Source: Desulfocapsa sp. (GTDB lineage Bacteria > Desulfobacterota > Desulfobulbia > Desulfobulbales > Desulfocapsaceae). From it: a stretch of DNA of 38,710 nt. The DNA lies in contig JAFLJS010000048.1 in assembly GCA_022712895.1 (NCBI GenBank), positions 1 to 38,710 of the forward strand. The letters run 5' to 3'. Both the position numbers and the translations under genes were made by a program. Of this stretch, positions 9,198 to 17,065 are shown in pieces; the first letter of the stretch is position 1; every line of letters starts with the position of its first letter. The notes under the pieces were generated by a model. The model did not search any database, had not been told where the DNA came from, and saw only the letters and a list, made by a program, of their open reading frames with translations.

Positions 9198-10022
9198 TCA
9201 ATAATGGAGCAAGGAACCTTCTTTTTTTGCAATCTTGAGTCCATAATATATGGAAACCACACCTGTTGCCAGGGAAAAAATAGATAGAACGGCCAGAATG
9301 AGCAACTGTTGACTGATATCTGTAATTCCTGCACCATTCAAGAGGACTTGTCGTATTGCCTCTAAGCCATGGGTGATTGGGAGAACAACCGAAAAAGGCT
9401 TAAGCCAACCAGGTAATAGGGATACCGGATACATTACACCACCCAGTAATCCGGAACTCATCGCCATTAAACCTCCAATTGGATTGCCTTGCTTAAAGAC
9501 AATTATAAAGGCGGCAGAGACAAGCCCAAGGCCAAAAAAAGGGAGTAATGTAAGTATGAATGCGGAAATTAATGCAAAAATATTCAAAGGTTGCAGGAGC
9601 ATCCCGAAGACAAAATATCCGATGAAAATATAAAACAGAATGCGAAAACTGGTTGAAAACAGTTTGTAAAAATAGGATGAGAGAAGAATCGTAAGAATGG
9701 AAGTCGGAGTCACAAGAAGAGACTCAAGGGTACCAACCATTTGCGAGGTACGAATCTCCGTGGAAAAGGCACTGGTAGAAATAGTGAAATAATCAGTGAG
9801 CGCTATCCCAATCAATACAAAAGAAAAATAATCACCACCGTATGGTTCAAGCTCAGTTATCGCATTCCCGGCAAACAGTTTTGAAAGAAGAAAAAAAGAA
9901 AAAGTGGTGAGGATAATACCAAATCCTTGGCTAGCGTATTGAAGGCGGTAGCTGGTTGCCGTTTTGAAATCACGCTTGAAAAAGGCAATTGGTTTAGCAA
10001 AGGATACTTGTTTGGATATCAT
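9198..10022 (-). CDS. ABC-2 type transporter permease
   Basis: A 274-residue membrane protein with about six hydrophobic segments after a cytoplasmic N-terminus (MISKQVSFAKPIAFFKRDFKTATSYR). It has the ABC-2 layout seen in polysaccharide, drug and peptide exporters, including a Gly-rich segment SGLLGGVMYPVSLLPGWLKP. It overlaps the upstream ATPase gene by 4 bases and meets the PqqD-like gene, so it is probably part of the RiPP unit as an exporter. Many lasso loci instead use a fused MsbA-like D protein, so this split ABC-2 type is a variant. Export of an EPS or lipid substrate cannot be excluded. Confidence 0.85.
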   Translation of the reverse strand: MISKQVSFAKPIAFFKRDFKTATSYRLQYASQGFGIILTTFSFFLLSKLFAGNAITELEPYGGDYFSFVLIGIALTDYFTISTSAFSTEIRTSQMVGTLESLLVTPTSILTILLSSYFYKLFSTSFRILFYIFIGYFVFGMLLQPLNIFALISAFILTLLPFFGLGLVSAAFIIVFKQGNPIGGLMAMSSGLLGGVMYPVSLLPGWLKPFSVVLPITHGLEAIRQVLLNGAGITDISQQLLILAVLSIFSLATGVVSIYYGLKIAKKEGSLLHY

Positions 10023-10846
10023 ATTGACTTCTTCCTTGTAAGGGCGATCTCTGCGTCTGTAAATGGTGCATTTTGAGAAAAGCTTACAAGGGCACTGAAT
10101 GCTTGTTCGATATTTTGGGATTCGGAGATTGATATCTCATCTAATTTGCCAGTGTACAGTACCTTGCCTCTATGCAAGATAGTTACACGGTCGCAGATAT
10201 CTTCAGCTTCATGTAAATTATGTGTACACCATATAATTGTCTTTTGTTCTTGTTTGGCAAGAGTTTCATTTGTGAAGTTCAGCAGCTTTCTTCTCGCAAT
10301 GGGATCTAGGCTGGTCGTGGCCTCATCCATCAGTAGAACTTCGGGGTCTGCGAGCATTGCCCGTGCTATGGCCAAACGCTGTTTTTGTCCCGAAGAGTAA
10401 GACATAAATCGTGATTCCGCTTTGTCTTCCATGTCAATGAGTTGCAGTGATTTTTCTATTTGTTTCGTTTTCTTTGTACCACGTAAGTTGTAAAGTGTGG
10501 CGAAAAAGTCGAGGTTCTCACGTCCACTGAGTCGCCAGTAAAAAGTCCGGTCATTGGTGCTGACCATTCCGATTTTATTTCTTATGGCAAGGGATTGTGT
10601 GGCCAGAGACAGGCCGGAGATTGTACCTTCACCACTGTCAGATGTTACCAACGTTGAAATAATCTTGAGAAGTGTTGTTTTACCAGCACCATTTGGGCCA
10701 AGCAATCCCATGATTTCCCCTTTTTTAACAGTGAGGGAAACATTGTCAAGAGCCAGTGTCTGGACGGGTTTACGAAATAGAAGTGTCTTCCAGTTCCGTT
10801 CGGTGAAAGTTTTGGAGATATCTTTGAGTTCAATTGCTGGAGGCAT
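10019..10846 (-). CDS. ABC transporter ATP-binding protein
   Basis: A 275-residue ATPase. Walker A is GPNGAGKTT (50-58), the signature is SSGQKQR (151-157), Walker B is VLLMDEATTSLD (170-181), and the H-loop follows in WCTHNL. It resembles the DrrA/NatA-like group that pairs with ABC-2 permeases, and its permease partner follows with a 4-base overlap. The start lies 3 bases after the cysC stop. It presumably energises export of the RiPP or a small envelope substrate. Confidence 0.9.
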   Translation of the reverse strand: MPPAIELKDISKTFTERNWKTLLFRKPVQTLALDNVSLTVKKGEIMGLLGPNGAGKTTLLKIISTLVTSDSGEGTISGLSLATQSLAIRNKIGMVSTNDRTFYWRLSGRENLDFFATLYNLRGTKKTKQIEKSLQLIDMEDKAESRFMSYSSGQKQRLAIARAMLADPEVLLMDEATTSLDPIARRKLLNFTNETLAKQEQKTIIWCTHNLHEAEDICDRVTILHRGKVLYTGKLDEISISESQNIEQAFSALVSFSQNAPFTDAEIALTRKKSI

Positions 10847-10849
10847 GGA

Positions 10850-11455
10850 TTATTGTAAAATAATACCTCGTTCGCGCAGCTCATTGATAATATCATTTAC
10901 GCAGTCCCGTAAGGGGCGGGTACCAGTGTTAAGCTCAATATCCGGATTCTCAGGTGCTTCGTAGGGTGATGAGATTCCAGTGTAATTTTTAATCTTTCCC
11001 TCACGTGCTTTTTTATATAATCCTTTGACGTCCCGTTTCTCACAGATTTCAAGGGAGCAGTTGCAGTACACTTCAAGCAGGTTCTCAGCTCCTATTATTT
11101 CCTTGACCTTATCACGATCCGCCTTGAGTGGCGAAATGAAAGCAGTGAGCGAAAGTACACCGCAATCAAGGAATAGTCCTACCATTTCTGCAATTCTTCG
11201 CATGTTTTCACTACGATCGTTAAGGGAGAAACCAAGATCTCCACAAAGACCATGGCGAACGTTATCTCCATCAAATACATAGGTGCGGCAGCCCATCAGG
11301 TGAAGACGTTGTTCAACGGCGTGGGCCAAGGTTGATTTCCCGGAACCGGAAAGGCCAGTGAACCAGAGATTTATACTCATGTGTCCATTCTGAGTTTCGC
11401 GGCGAGGACGGGTAACAGCAGCTTGATGTCTGATCACGTTTGGAGAGTGGCTCAT
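10850..11455 (-). CDS. cysC: Adenylyl-sulfate kinase
   Basis: It phosphorylates APS to PAPS, the sulfate donor for sulfotransferases. Its 201 residues include the typical CysC leader (NVIRHQAAVTRPRRE), the P-loop GLSGSGKST (34-42), the FDGDNVRHGL segment, the FISPLKADRD loop and the GLYKKAREGKIKNYTGI segment. The start at 11455 is supported by that leader; a second ATG lies at 11380. It sits 9 bases after galU and 3 bases before the ABC ATPase gene. No sulfotransferase is visible in the window, so the PAPS user (sulfated EPS, lipid or the RiPP) is unknown. Confidence 0.92.
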   Translation of the reverse strand: MSHSPNVIRHQAAVTRPRRETQNGHMSINLWFTGLSGSGKSTLAHAVEQRLHLMGCRTYVFDGDNVRHGLCGDLGFSLNDRSENMRRIAEMVGLFLDCGVLSLTAFISPLKADRDKVKEIIGAENLLEVYCNCSLEICEKRDVKGLYKKAREGKIKNYTGISSPYEAPENPDIELNTGTRPLRDCVNDIINELRERGIILQ

Positions 11456-11464
11456 GGTGAATCC

Positions 11465-12331
11465 TTAGCAGAACATCTTTTTTAGATATGGAAGCAGTGT
11501 GTCTTTGATTTCAGGGTGCTCAAGGGCAAAGGCAATATTTGCCATCTGGAAACCGGCCTTGTCTCCGCAGTCAAAACGGGTGCCTTCAAAACGATAGCCA
11601 AAAATAGGTTGTTCCTTAAGGAGTTGAGACATCGCATCTGTGAGCTGTATCTCACCACCTGCTCCACTTGCCTGCTGGCCAAGGATCTCGAAAATACGTG
11701 GTGTGAGGATATATCTACCAATTACAGCCAGGTTAGATGGTGCTTCGTCAGCGGGTGGCTTTTCAACCATGCCACGAATTCGGAACGTATCTTCTGTTGA
11801 ATTGTCTGCGTCGAGTATGCCGTAGCGGAACGTATCTTCTTTGGGGATTTCAATCGCAGCGACGGTAGATGCTCGAACCCTATCGTATTGAAGCATCATT
11901 TGATGGAGAACAGGGGTTTCACTTTTAATAAGATCATCAGCCAGTAATACGGCAAAGGGCTCATCTCCGACAATATCTCTTGCACACCAGATGGCATGAC
12001 CCAAGCCAAGTGGTTCGCTTTGTCTTGTGTAGATAATGGTCCCAGATTTAGGGACCAGTGATTCAATTTCTTTGAGAAGCTCAAATTTTTCTCGTTTACG
12101 AAGAGTCTCTTCAAGCTGGAAGGAACGATCAAAATGGTTTTCTAGGGCTCCTTTTCCACCACCAGTCACAAATATAAGATGTTCAATACCTGAGGCCAGC
12201 GCTTCTTCTACGGCATACTGGATAAGTGGTTTGTCAACAACAGGGAGCATTTCCTTGGGCATTGCTTTGGTAGCCGGAAGGAACCTAGTACCAAGTCCTG
12301 CTACTGGAAAGACAGCTTTTTTGATTTTCAT
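11465..12331 (-). CDS. galU: UTP-glucose-1-phosphate uridylyltransferase
   Basis: It makes UDP-glucose for EPS and envelope glycans. From the ATG at 12331 it has 288 residues, starting MKIKKAVFPVAGLGTRFLPATKAMPKEMLP, the classic GalU N-terminus with the nucleotide-binding GLGTRFLPATK loop. The PLGLGHAIWCA, VLLADDL and GTRFDCGDKAGFQ segments are intact. The frame is open up to 12403, but AAGGAT just upstream supports 12331. It is the first gene of the operon that ends in the lasso synthetase; the shared transcript links sugar-nucleotide supply with the RiPP and transport genes. Confidence 0.95.
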   Translation of the reverse strand: MKIKKAVFPVAGLGTRFLPATKAMPKEMLPVVDKPLIQYAVEEALASGIEHLIFVTGGGKGALENHFDRSFQLEETLRKREKFELLKEIESLVPKSGTIIYTRQSEPLGLGHAIWCARDIVGDEPFAVLLADDLIKSETPVLHQMMLQYDRVRASTVAAIEIPKEDTFRYGILDADNSTEDTFRIRGMVEKPPADEAPSNLAVIGRYILTPRIFEILGQQASGAGGEIQLTDAMSQLLKEQPIFGYRFEGTRFDCGDKAGFQMANIAFALEHPEIKDTLLPYLKKMFC

Positions 12332-12399
12332 AGAGATCCTTTGAACAATAGAATGCCATATTGATGAAGCGCCGAACCCCGTTTGGAATGATGTACCTA

Positions 12400-12427
12400 T
12401 CAATAAAGAGGGTTCTTAAAAAGTCAA
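12400..12427 (-). promoter_or_regulatory. Possible sigma-70 promoter of the galU operon
   Basis: On the - strand TTGACT (12427-12422) is followed after 16 bases by TATTGA (12405-12400), about 70 bases before the galU start. The -10 box is a weak match. The -35 box touches the left edge of repeat copy 2. Confidence 0.35.
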
Positions 12428-12579
12428 AACAGGGATGGATTTATAAGAAATTCATATTCTAGGCTCACCTGTATCCTTTTTTCGGGTGTAAAAATAAAAA
12501 TATTTTAGCGTACTCATGTACGTCGAAATGATTTTATTTTTATAGCACGAAGAAGATGAAGAGTTTTTATATATCCATT
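12427..12579. repeat. Dispersed imperfect palindromic repeat, copy 2
   Basis: It is homologous to copy 1 at 8-140. The left flank shares AACAGG-GATGG and TTCATAT with AGGC further in. The core CGTAC-TCAT-GTACG lies at 12509-12522. The right flank shares CGAAGAAGATGAAGAGTTTT with one mismatch. Arms around the core (12489-12543) pair imperfectly and are AT-richer than in copy 1. It lies between the divergent galU and foldase-like genes. It does not encode a transposase. Confidence 0.78.
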
Positions 12580-12742
12580 AGGTATTTTAGTGAAAATTTA
12601 TCAAACAAGCCACTATTAAAATTTCTAATCCTGAAGTAAATAGGTATAAAAATCTATTTCGAAAAAAAAACTTGCTATTACCCGCTAACTTACGTTCTTA
12701 TTATAGTAAGAATTGTTAAACCTTTCACCATCAGGAAAACCT

Positions 12743-13429
12743 ATGAAATATCTGCTTACCATTTTGGCCCTTGTGGCCATAAGCAGCATGGTCACGCTGT
12801 ATTATTTGTGGCCGGATACTCCCCCTGAAGTCAATGGTGACGATAATGCTCTCCATGCGTCAAGCTATCATCAGCCAGGTCAACAGGCCAGGGAAGCTGC
12901 AAGTGTAACAAGAAAAATTCTTGTTCAGGAAGCGCAGCGCGTCGGAATTGACAAGGAAAATAGCTTTAGAAAATCACTGAAGGAATATTACGAACAATCT
13001 CTGGTGAAAGTGTTAACGGACAGAAAACTAGCTCAAATGAAAGTTTCGGTAAGTGAAGATGACGTTGACCAGTATCTTTCCCGATTTGGACATGTTTTCA
13101 CTTTTACCCGTTTTTCAATAGAAGGTGGCACAGTACAGGAAGACAGCGGTTATCAAAGCACTGTTTTGTTTGGTGAATTGTCTGTAACGTTACGGTTGTT
13201 AATTGCAGATCTGAATCCTGGTGAGAGTGCAAAACAGTTCGAAACTGGAACTGAAATAAGCTTGATTCGGCTTGACAAGATTGAGTTGGCAGATGCGCCT
13301 GCGGTGGTGAAATCAGACCGAAGTAGAGTGCGTGAGCAGTTGGAGAATCATCAGAGAAGTCTTCAGATTGACCGTTGGATTAATGGATTACAAAAAGAAC
13401 ATGATCAACAGGCGAAAGGGAAGCGTTGA
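12743..13429 (+). CDS. Membrane-anchored foldase-like protein (SurA/PrsA N-domain-like)
   Basis: A 228-residue envelope protein. A single N-terminal anchor or signal (MKYLLTILALVAISSMVTLYYLW) is followed by a charged helical region (EAQRVGIDKENSFRKSLKEYYEQSLVKVLTDRKLA) and SEDDVDQYLSRFG. This helical pattern is shared with the chaperone domain of SurA/PrsA-type peptidyl-prolyl isomerases. A parvulin catalytic domain is not evident. The frame begins at a TTG at 12713, but AGGAAAA supports the ATG at 12743. It heads a three-gene + strand unit with the HAMP protein and the metalloprotease-like gene. Function is inferred only. Confidence 0.6.
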   Translation: MKYLLTILALVAISSMVTLYYLWPDTPPEVNGDDNALHASSYHQPGQQAREAASVTRKILVQEAQRVGIDKENSFRKSLKEYYEQSLVKVLTDRKLAQMKVSVSEDDVDQYLSRFGHVFTFTRFSIEGGTVQEDSGYQSTVLFGELSVTLRLLIADLNPGESAKQFETGTEISLIRLDKIELADAPAVVKSDRSRVREQLENHQRSLQIDRWINGLQKEHDQQAKGKR

Positions 13430-13474
13430 AGATATTATCTTTATGAATTTGCCGGGGAGAAGGGGCGATAGCGG

Positions 13475-14080
13475 ATGAGTAATAGTCGATATAAACGAAA
13501 GCAATATTTTATTAAAAAGAATTTTCAGGGAAAACTGATCCTTGGGTATTTTCTTTTTATGGTGGTTGGTTGTCTGATATTTGTACTGGCACTATCCTAT
13601 CTGGCCGCCGACAGTATGACGGTGGTCTACAGCAACAATGATCTGCAGATTGGACAGACCCCTCTGATGCTTTTTAAGCAGGTAATCTTCGCGCATTGGT
13701 TCGTTATTGTTATCGGTGCGGCAATGGTGGTAGTCATTGCGACCCGTATAACACATAGGGTGGCAGGGCCGATGTTCAACCTTGAACGTTCGCTCGATTT
13801 TATGATTGATGGCACGTTAGACAATGTAATTTATCTGCGTAAAAAAGATGCGGGCCAGGAACTGGCTGCGAAAATTAATCAGTTTAATGCCGATCTTAGC
13901 TCCAATGTAAGAATTATAGAAAAACGTTCTACAAACATACAGGAGCTACTTTCCAGTTATGCCGTACTCAATCCTGAAAGCAGAAGCCAGGACGATCTCG
14001 AGTCGATTCACGCCTCCATCGAGAAGCAAAACCAAATGATCGGTGAAATTGTTAACAAATACAAATTGCTTGATGAATAA
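13475..14080 (+). CDS. Two-pass membrane protein with HAMP-like domain
   Basis: A 201-residue protein with a basic N-terminus, transmembrane helix 1 (LILGYFLFMVVGCLIFVLALSYL, about 21-43), a short periplasmic loop, transmembrane helix 2 (FVIVIGAAMVVVIAT, about 75-89), then RITHRVAGPMFNLERSLDFMIDG, a HAMP-like signal converter. A coiled-coil C-terminus ends at LLDE. There is no methyl-accepting, kinase or cyclase output domain, so it must act through a partner or as a structural sensor. A GGAGAAGG sequence precedes the start. The next gene starts within its last codons (8-base overlap). Confidence 0.7.
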   Translation: MSNSRYKRKQYFIKKNFQGKLILGYFLFMVVGCLIFVLALSYLAADSMTVVYSNNDLQIGQTPLMLFKQVIFAHWFVIVIGAAMVVVIATRITHRVAGPMFNLERSLDFMIDGTLDNVIYLRKKDAGQELAAKINQFNADLSSNVRIIEKRSTNIQELLSSYAVLNPESRSQDDLESIHASIEKQNQMIGEIVNKYKLLDE

Positions 14081-14609
14081 GCCCTTACCAATAGTTTTTC
14101 TACTGCTGTTTTGCTGGTTACTCTGTGGTGTAGGAAGTATATGGGCTGGTCAACAGAAAAGTAGATATGCGACGATACTCTATCCTAATGGAGAGGTCCT
14201 GCAAGAGTTTAATGAAAATCTTCGCCTGAATAGAAAGCTGAACTATGCCATGCGCAAAAATGTGGTTACCGTGGCCGATGAAGTGCTGGCAAAATTGGAT
14301 ATCATTATTGATAAAGTGCAGATTGTTCTTGATATGTTTCCGGATTATTACCACATTCGGGTTGTGCTCTTACCCGATGATGATGATGTGGCACGTGTCT
14401 ATAAAGAGAAATATGGAAAACGTGTAAGTCATATAGCCTACTACTCTCTTTCTGAGAAAACGATTTATGTCTCAGTGGATGACACGAACCTTCGGGTGAT
14501 TTCCCATGAGATTGGCCATTCTGTGGTAGCTCATTACTTCAAGGTTCGTCCACCTTATAATATCCATGAGTTGATGGCTCAGTTTGCTGAGAAGCATGTT
14601 ACTGATTAA
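14073..14609 (+). CDS. Secreted HExxH metalloprotease-like protein
   Basis: A 178-residue exported protein. Its signal peptide, MNKPLPIVFLLLFCWLLCG, is cleaved near SIWAG. A zinc-binding motif HEIGH (in VISHEIGHSVVAHYF) follows, and IHELMAQFAE about 20 residues later offers a glutamate as third ligand, a gluzincin-like arrangement. The body has PDYYHIRVVLLPDDDDVARVY, as in peptidase-MA-like proteins. The longer frame starts at a GTG at 14043, but the ATG at 14073, overlapping the HAMP gene stop, places the signal peptide correctly. The substrate is unknown. It lies with a foldase-like and a HAMP protein, suggesting an envelope quality-control role, which is inference. Confidence 0.65.
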   Translation: MNKPLPIVFLLLFCWLLCGVGSIWAGQQKSRYATILYPNGEVLQEFNENLRLNRKLNYAMRKNVVTVADEVLAKLDIIIDKVQIVLDMFPDYYHIRVVLLPDDDDVARVYKEKYGKRVSHIAYYSLSEKTIYVSVDDTNLRVISHEIGHSVVAHYFKVRPPYNIHELMAQFAEKHVTD

Positions 14610-14685
14610 TACTGCGCATTGATTTATATTGCACGTTGCTTGTCGGAGCTCGCCCCTACGGTGGTTATTAGTATTAACCTGGGGG

Positions 14686-14712
14686 GCCCGCGCTCGGCGG
14701 GCTGGTTTTATC
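14686..14712. terminator. Terminator between convergent genes
   Basis: GCCCGC (14686-14691) pairs with GCGGGC (14697-14702) around GCTCG and is followed by TGGTTTTA. It lies between the metalloprotease-like gene (+) and the ligase gene (-), whose stop codon is at 14708-14710. Confidence 0.7.
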
Positions 14713-17047
14713 TGTTCTGTAGCCTACGTATTCGACGTTGTGTGTTCAGGTTGCCGGGTTCCAACAACAGGGCTTGCTGGTATTCTTCCATGGCACGGTA
14801 TGGAATATCCTTCTTCTTGTAATAATCCCCCAAGTAAATATGAAATGGAGAGTAGTTGGGAAGATGTACGATTCCTCGACGGAGGATATCTGCGGCTTCA
14901 TCTTCTCTCTTCTGTTTTTTATAAAACTTGTAGATCTGGTTGAAATGCGAAGGCCTGATTTTCTCTTCTTTTTCCAGGAAGTCCAAAGCGTGTAATCGAA
15001 AGTATTCGGCATCACCTACTCGGCCCATTTTTTCGGCAAATTTACCTAGGTGAATCCAGGCAGATATCTTTTCAGGAAGAATGGATACGATAGCTTCCCT
15101 ACTGAAGCCATTGCCGAGAAGAACAGGCGGAAGCTTTGATGCGAGGCCAGGAAACTGTCCAATTCCTTGTTGCAGCGCTTGTGCGGCCTCCTCAGTTCTA
15201 TTTTCCTGGAGTAGCCACTCAACCCAGGTAAAAACAAGCTTTTCTTTATTCTGACTGCGGAGATATCCTTCTGCCATAAGTTTTGTGGTTTTGGCACTGC
15301 TCTCAATGGGCAGGGATAATGCAAGCCGTTGTAGGTAGGCACCCTCAAAAGGGTCTTTGAGTGAGGCTTTTAGGTATTCATCGTTTGCGGCATCAGAAAT
15401 CAGCTGGGAAGAATGGAGGCTTCCTTTGTAATAGGAATAATACCCTTCCAGTGGATCATAGCTGATCGCTCTGTCAATTGTTGCGTGTTGTTGAGCAAAG
15501 AGTTTCTCAGAGAGTTGGGGGGTGACGTACACTTTTTCAGCTTGAAGAAGTTCTTTCTTGCCTTTGATAATTCCACCTTGCAGAGCAATAGTCAGCAATA
15601 ACAGGGGGAGAGCAGAAAGACATATTAATCGTAATTTAGGGGAACTGGTTCGCAGCAGAGTTGAACGTGTACGGTAGTGTAGACGTGTGTTACCGGCAGA
15701 AACAAGCAGTCCGCAAATGAAAAAGAAATAGAGTCCATTGGCACCGTTATGCATATTGAAATCGGTGAGACTATGGAAGAGGATGGAACAAATAGCGGTG
15801 ATGCCTGCGATGAGCAGGAGAATCGAATAATAATCTCTTCTTCTGCCAAGCATTTTGAATCCATTTTTCAATACCGCTAAGACAAACCATGCTACAAGTC
15901 CAAAACCAATAAGTCCTCCATCGGTCAGAAGCTCTATGTAATCATTGTGGGCATGATCAAAAAGCATATTTGTGGGGATGGTGGAATAGCTGGGGAAAAT
16001 ATGGATAAATGTTGCAAAACCTGAACCTGTGAACAGAAAGTCACGGATGATGGGGGCACAATCCTGCCATATCATCAAACGTCCATCTTCAATACCACCA
16101 GTTTCAGTTACGGTTGCATTAAATCTTGCAAGAATCGGATCCCAGCCCATCCAGCTCACGGCAAGGAACACTCCGCCAACAGTACACAGAAAAAGTAGTT
16201 TTGCTGACTGTTTTCTCTTTCTTGTGAGCATTGCCAGAAAGAGAAAAAGGCCGAGGTTGATGGCTATAGTTCCACCACGGGAAAGGTTTATAAAAACAGA
16301 ACTGAGGATAAGTACTACTCCAAATCCTAGCACAAAATAAAGGTTAGACCCGGGTGCTGAAAAGAATGCTGCTACACGTACCCGGAAGGAAAGGTTTTCG
16401 TCAAATCTAGGTCGATAGTAAAAGAAAAGTGCTAGAACCAGTGGGAATACAAGTTCCATAAATCCGGCATAATGGTTTCTATATACAAAGGGGCCCCCGG
16501 GATAACTACCTTCAGGGGCAGGGCGAAACCAGTAAATGGCGTCAGGTGAGGTGAATTTTTGGAGTATGGCAAAAAATGCGATGGTAATTGCCATAAAACC
16601 GACAATGTGTACTGTTCTTGTCAGTTTGTCCTTCTGGCTGAGTAGCTGTACTGTAAGGATATAAAACCCAGCATAACAACTTATACGGATAAACTCGAGA
16701 AGTGTAGATTTCTGATTAATTGTTAATGGAATCCATGCTTTTGTTTCTTGGAGATCAAGTACGGGGGCGTACGCTTCGTAAATTTTTGGTGCCAGAAAAT
16801 TGACAATATCAGCAGGCAGTGGAATAAGTTGTAGGAAAATATAGCTTGGCAGGAGGAGCAGCGGGACAATTCCGGGGACATGTAGAAAGTCTCTTCTTTC
16901 CCTGCCATTATCCTTAAAAAAACAGAAAATAAGGCTGGAAAAAACGAGCAGTTCCACAATTCCAATTGACCATGTTTCAACACTGCCAAAAGCTAAGGGG
17001 GAAAAGACCAGTGTGATCAGAAAAAGTGGAAAGGATAGTCTGCTCAT
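14708..17047 (-). CDS. O-antigen ligase/polymerase family protein with C-terminal TPRs
   Basis: A 779-residue inner-membrane protein with about 10-12 transmembrane helices in the first 480 residues. The Wzy_C/WaaL signature includes NLSRGGTIAINLG and the periplasmic-loop motif FDHAHNDYIELLTDGGLIGFG. The last 250 residues are soluble, with TPR-like helices (GRVGDAEYFRLHALDFL; YRAMEEYQQALLLEPGNLN). The family joins or polymerises lipid-linked glycans at the periplasmic face. The TPR extension is common in EPS-associated members. The neighbours, Wzz/kinase and Wza, place it in the export module. A second Wzy-like protein is encoded at 34506-35744, so one may polymerise and the other ligate. Confidence 0.85.
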   Translation of the reverse strand: MSRLSFPLFLITLVFSPLAFGSVETWSIGIVELLVFSSLIFCFFKDNGRERRDFLHVPGIVPLLLLPSYIFLQLIPLPADIVNFLAPKIYEAYAPVLDLQETKAWIPLTINQKSTLLEFIRISCYAGFYILTVQLLSQKDKLTRTVHIVGFMAITIAFFAILQKFTSPDAIYWFRPAPEGSYPGGPFVYRNHYAGFMELVFPLVLALFFYYRPRFDENLSFRVRVAAFFSAPGSNLYFVLGFGVVLILSSVFINLSRGGTIAINLGLFLFLAMLTRKRKQSAKLLFLCTVGGVFLAVSWMGWDPILARFNATVTETGGIEDGRLMIWQDCAPIIRDFLFTGSGFATFIHIFPSYSTIPTNMLFDHAHNDYIELLTDGGLIGFGLVAWFVLAVLKNGFKMLGRRRDYYSILLLIAGITAICSILFHSLTDFNMHNGANGLYFFFICGLLVSAGNTRLHYRTRSTLLRTSSPKLRLICLSALPLLLLTIALQGGIIKGKKELLQAEKVYVTPQLSEKLFAQQHATIDRAISYDPLEGYYSYYKGSLHSSQLISDAANDEYLKASLKDPFEGAYLQRLALSLPIESSAKTTKLMAEGYLRSQNKEKLVFTWVEWLLQENRTEEAAQALQQGIGQFPGLASKLPPVLLGNGFSREAIVSILPEKISAWIHLGKFAEKMGRVGDAEYFRLHALDFLEKEEKIRPSHFNQIYKFYKKQKREDEAADILRRGIVHLPNYSPFHIYLGDYYKKKDIPYRAMEEYQQALLLEPGNLNTQRRIRRLQNR

Positions 17048-17065
17048 GGAATCCTGTCGTGTTTG

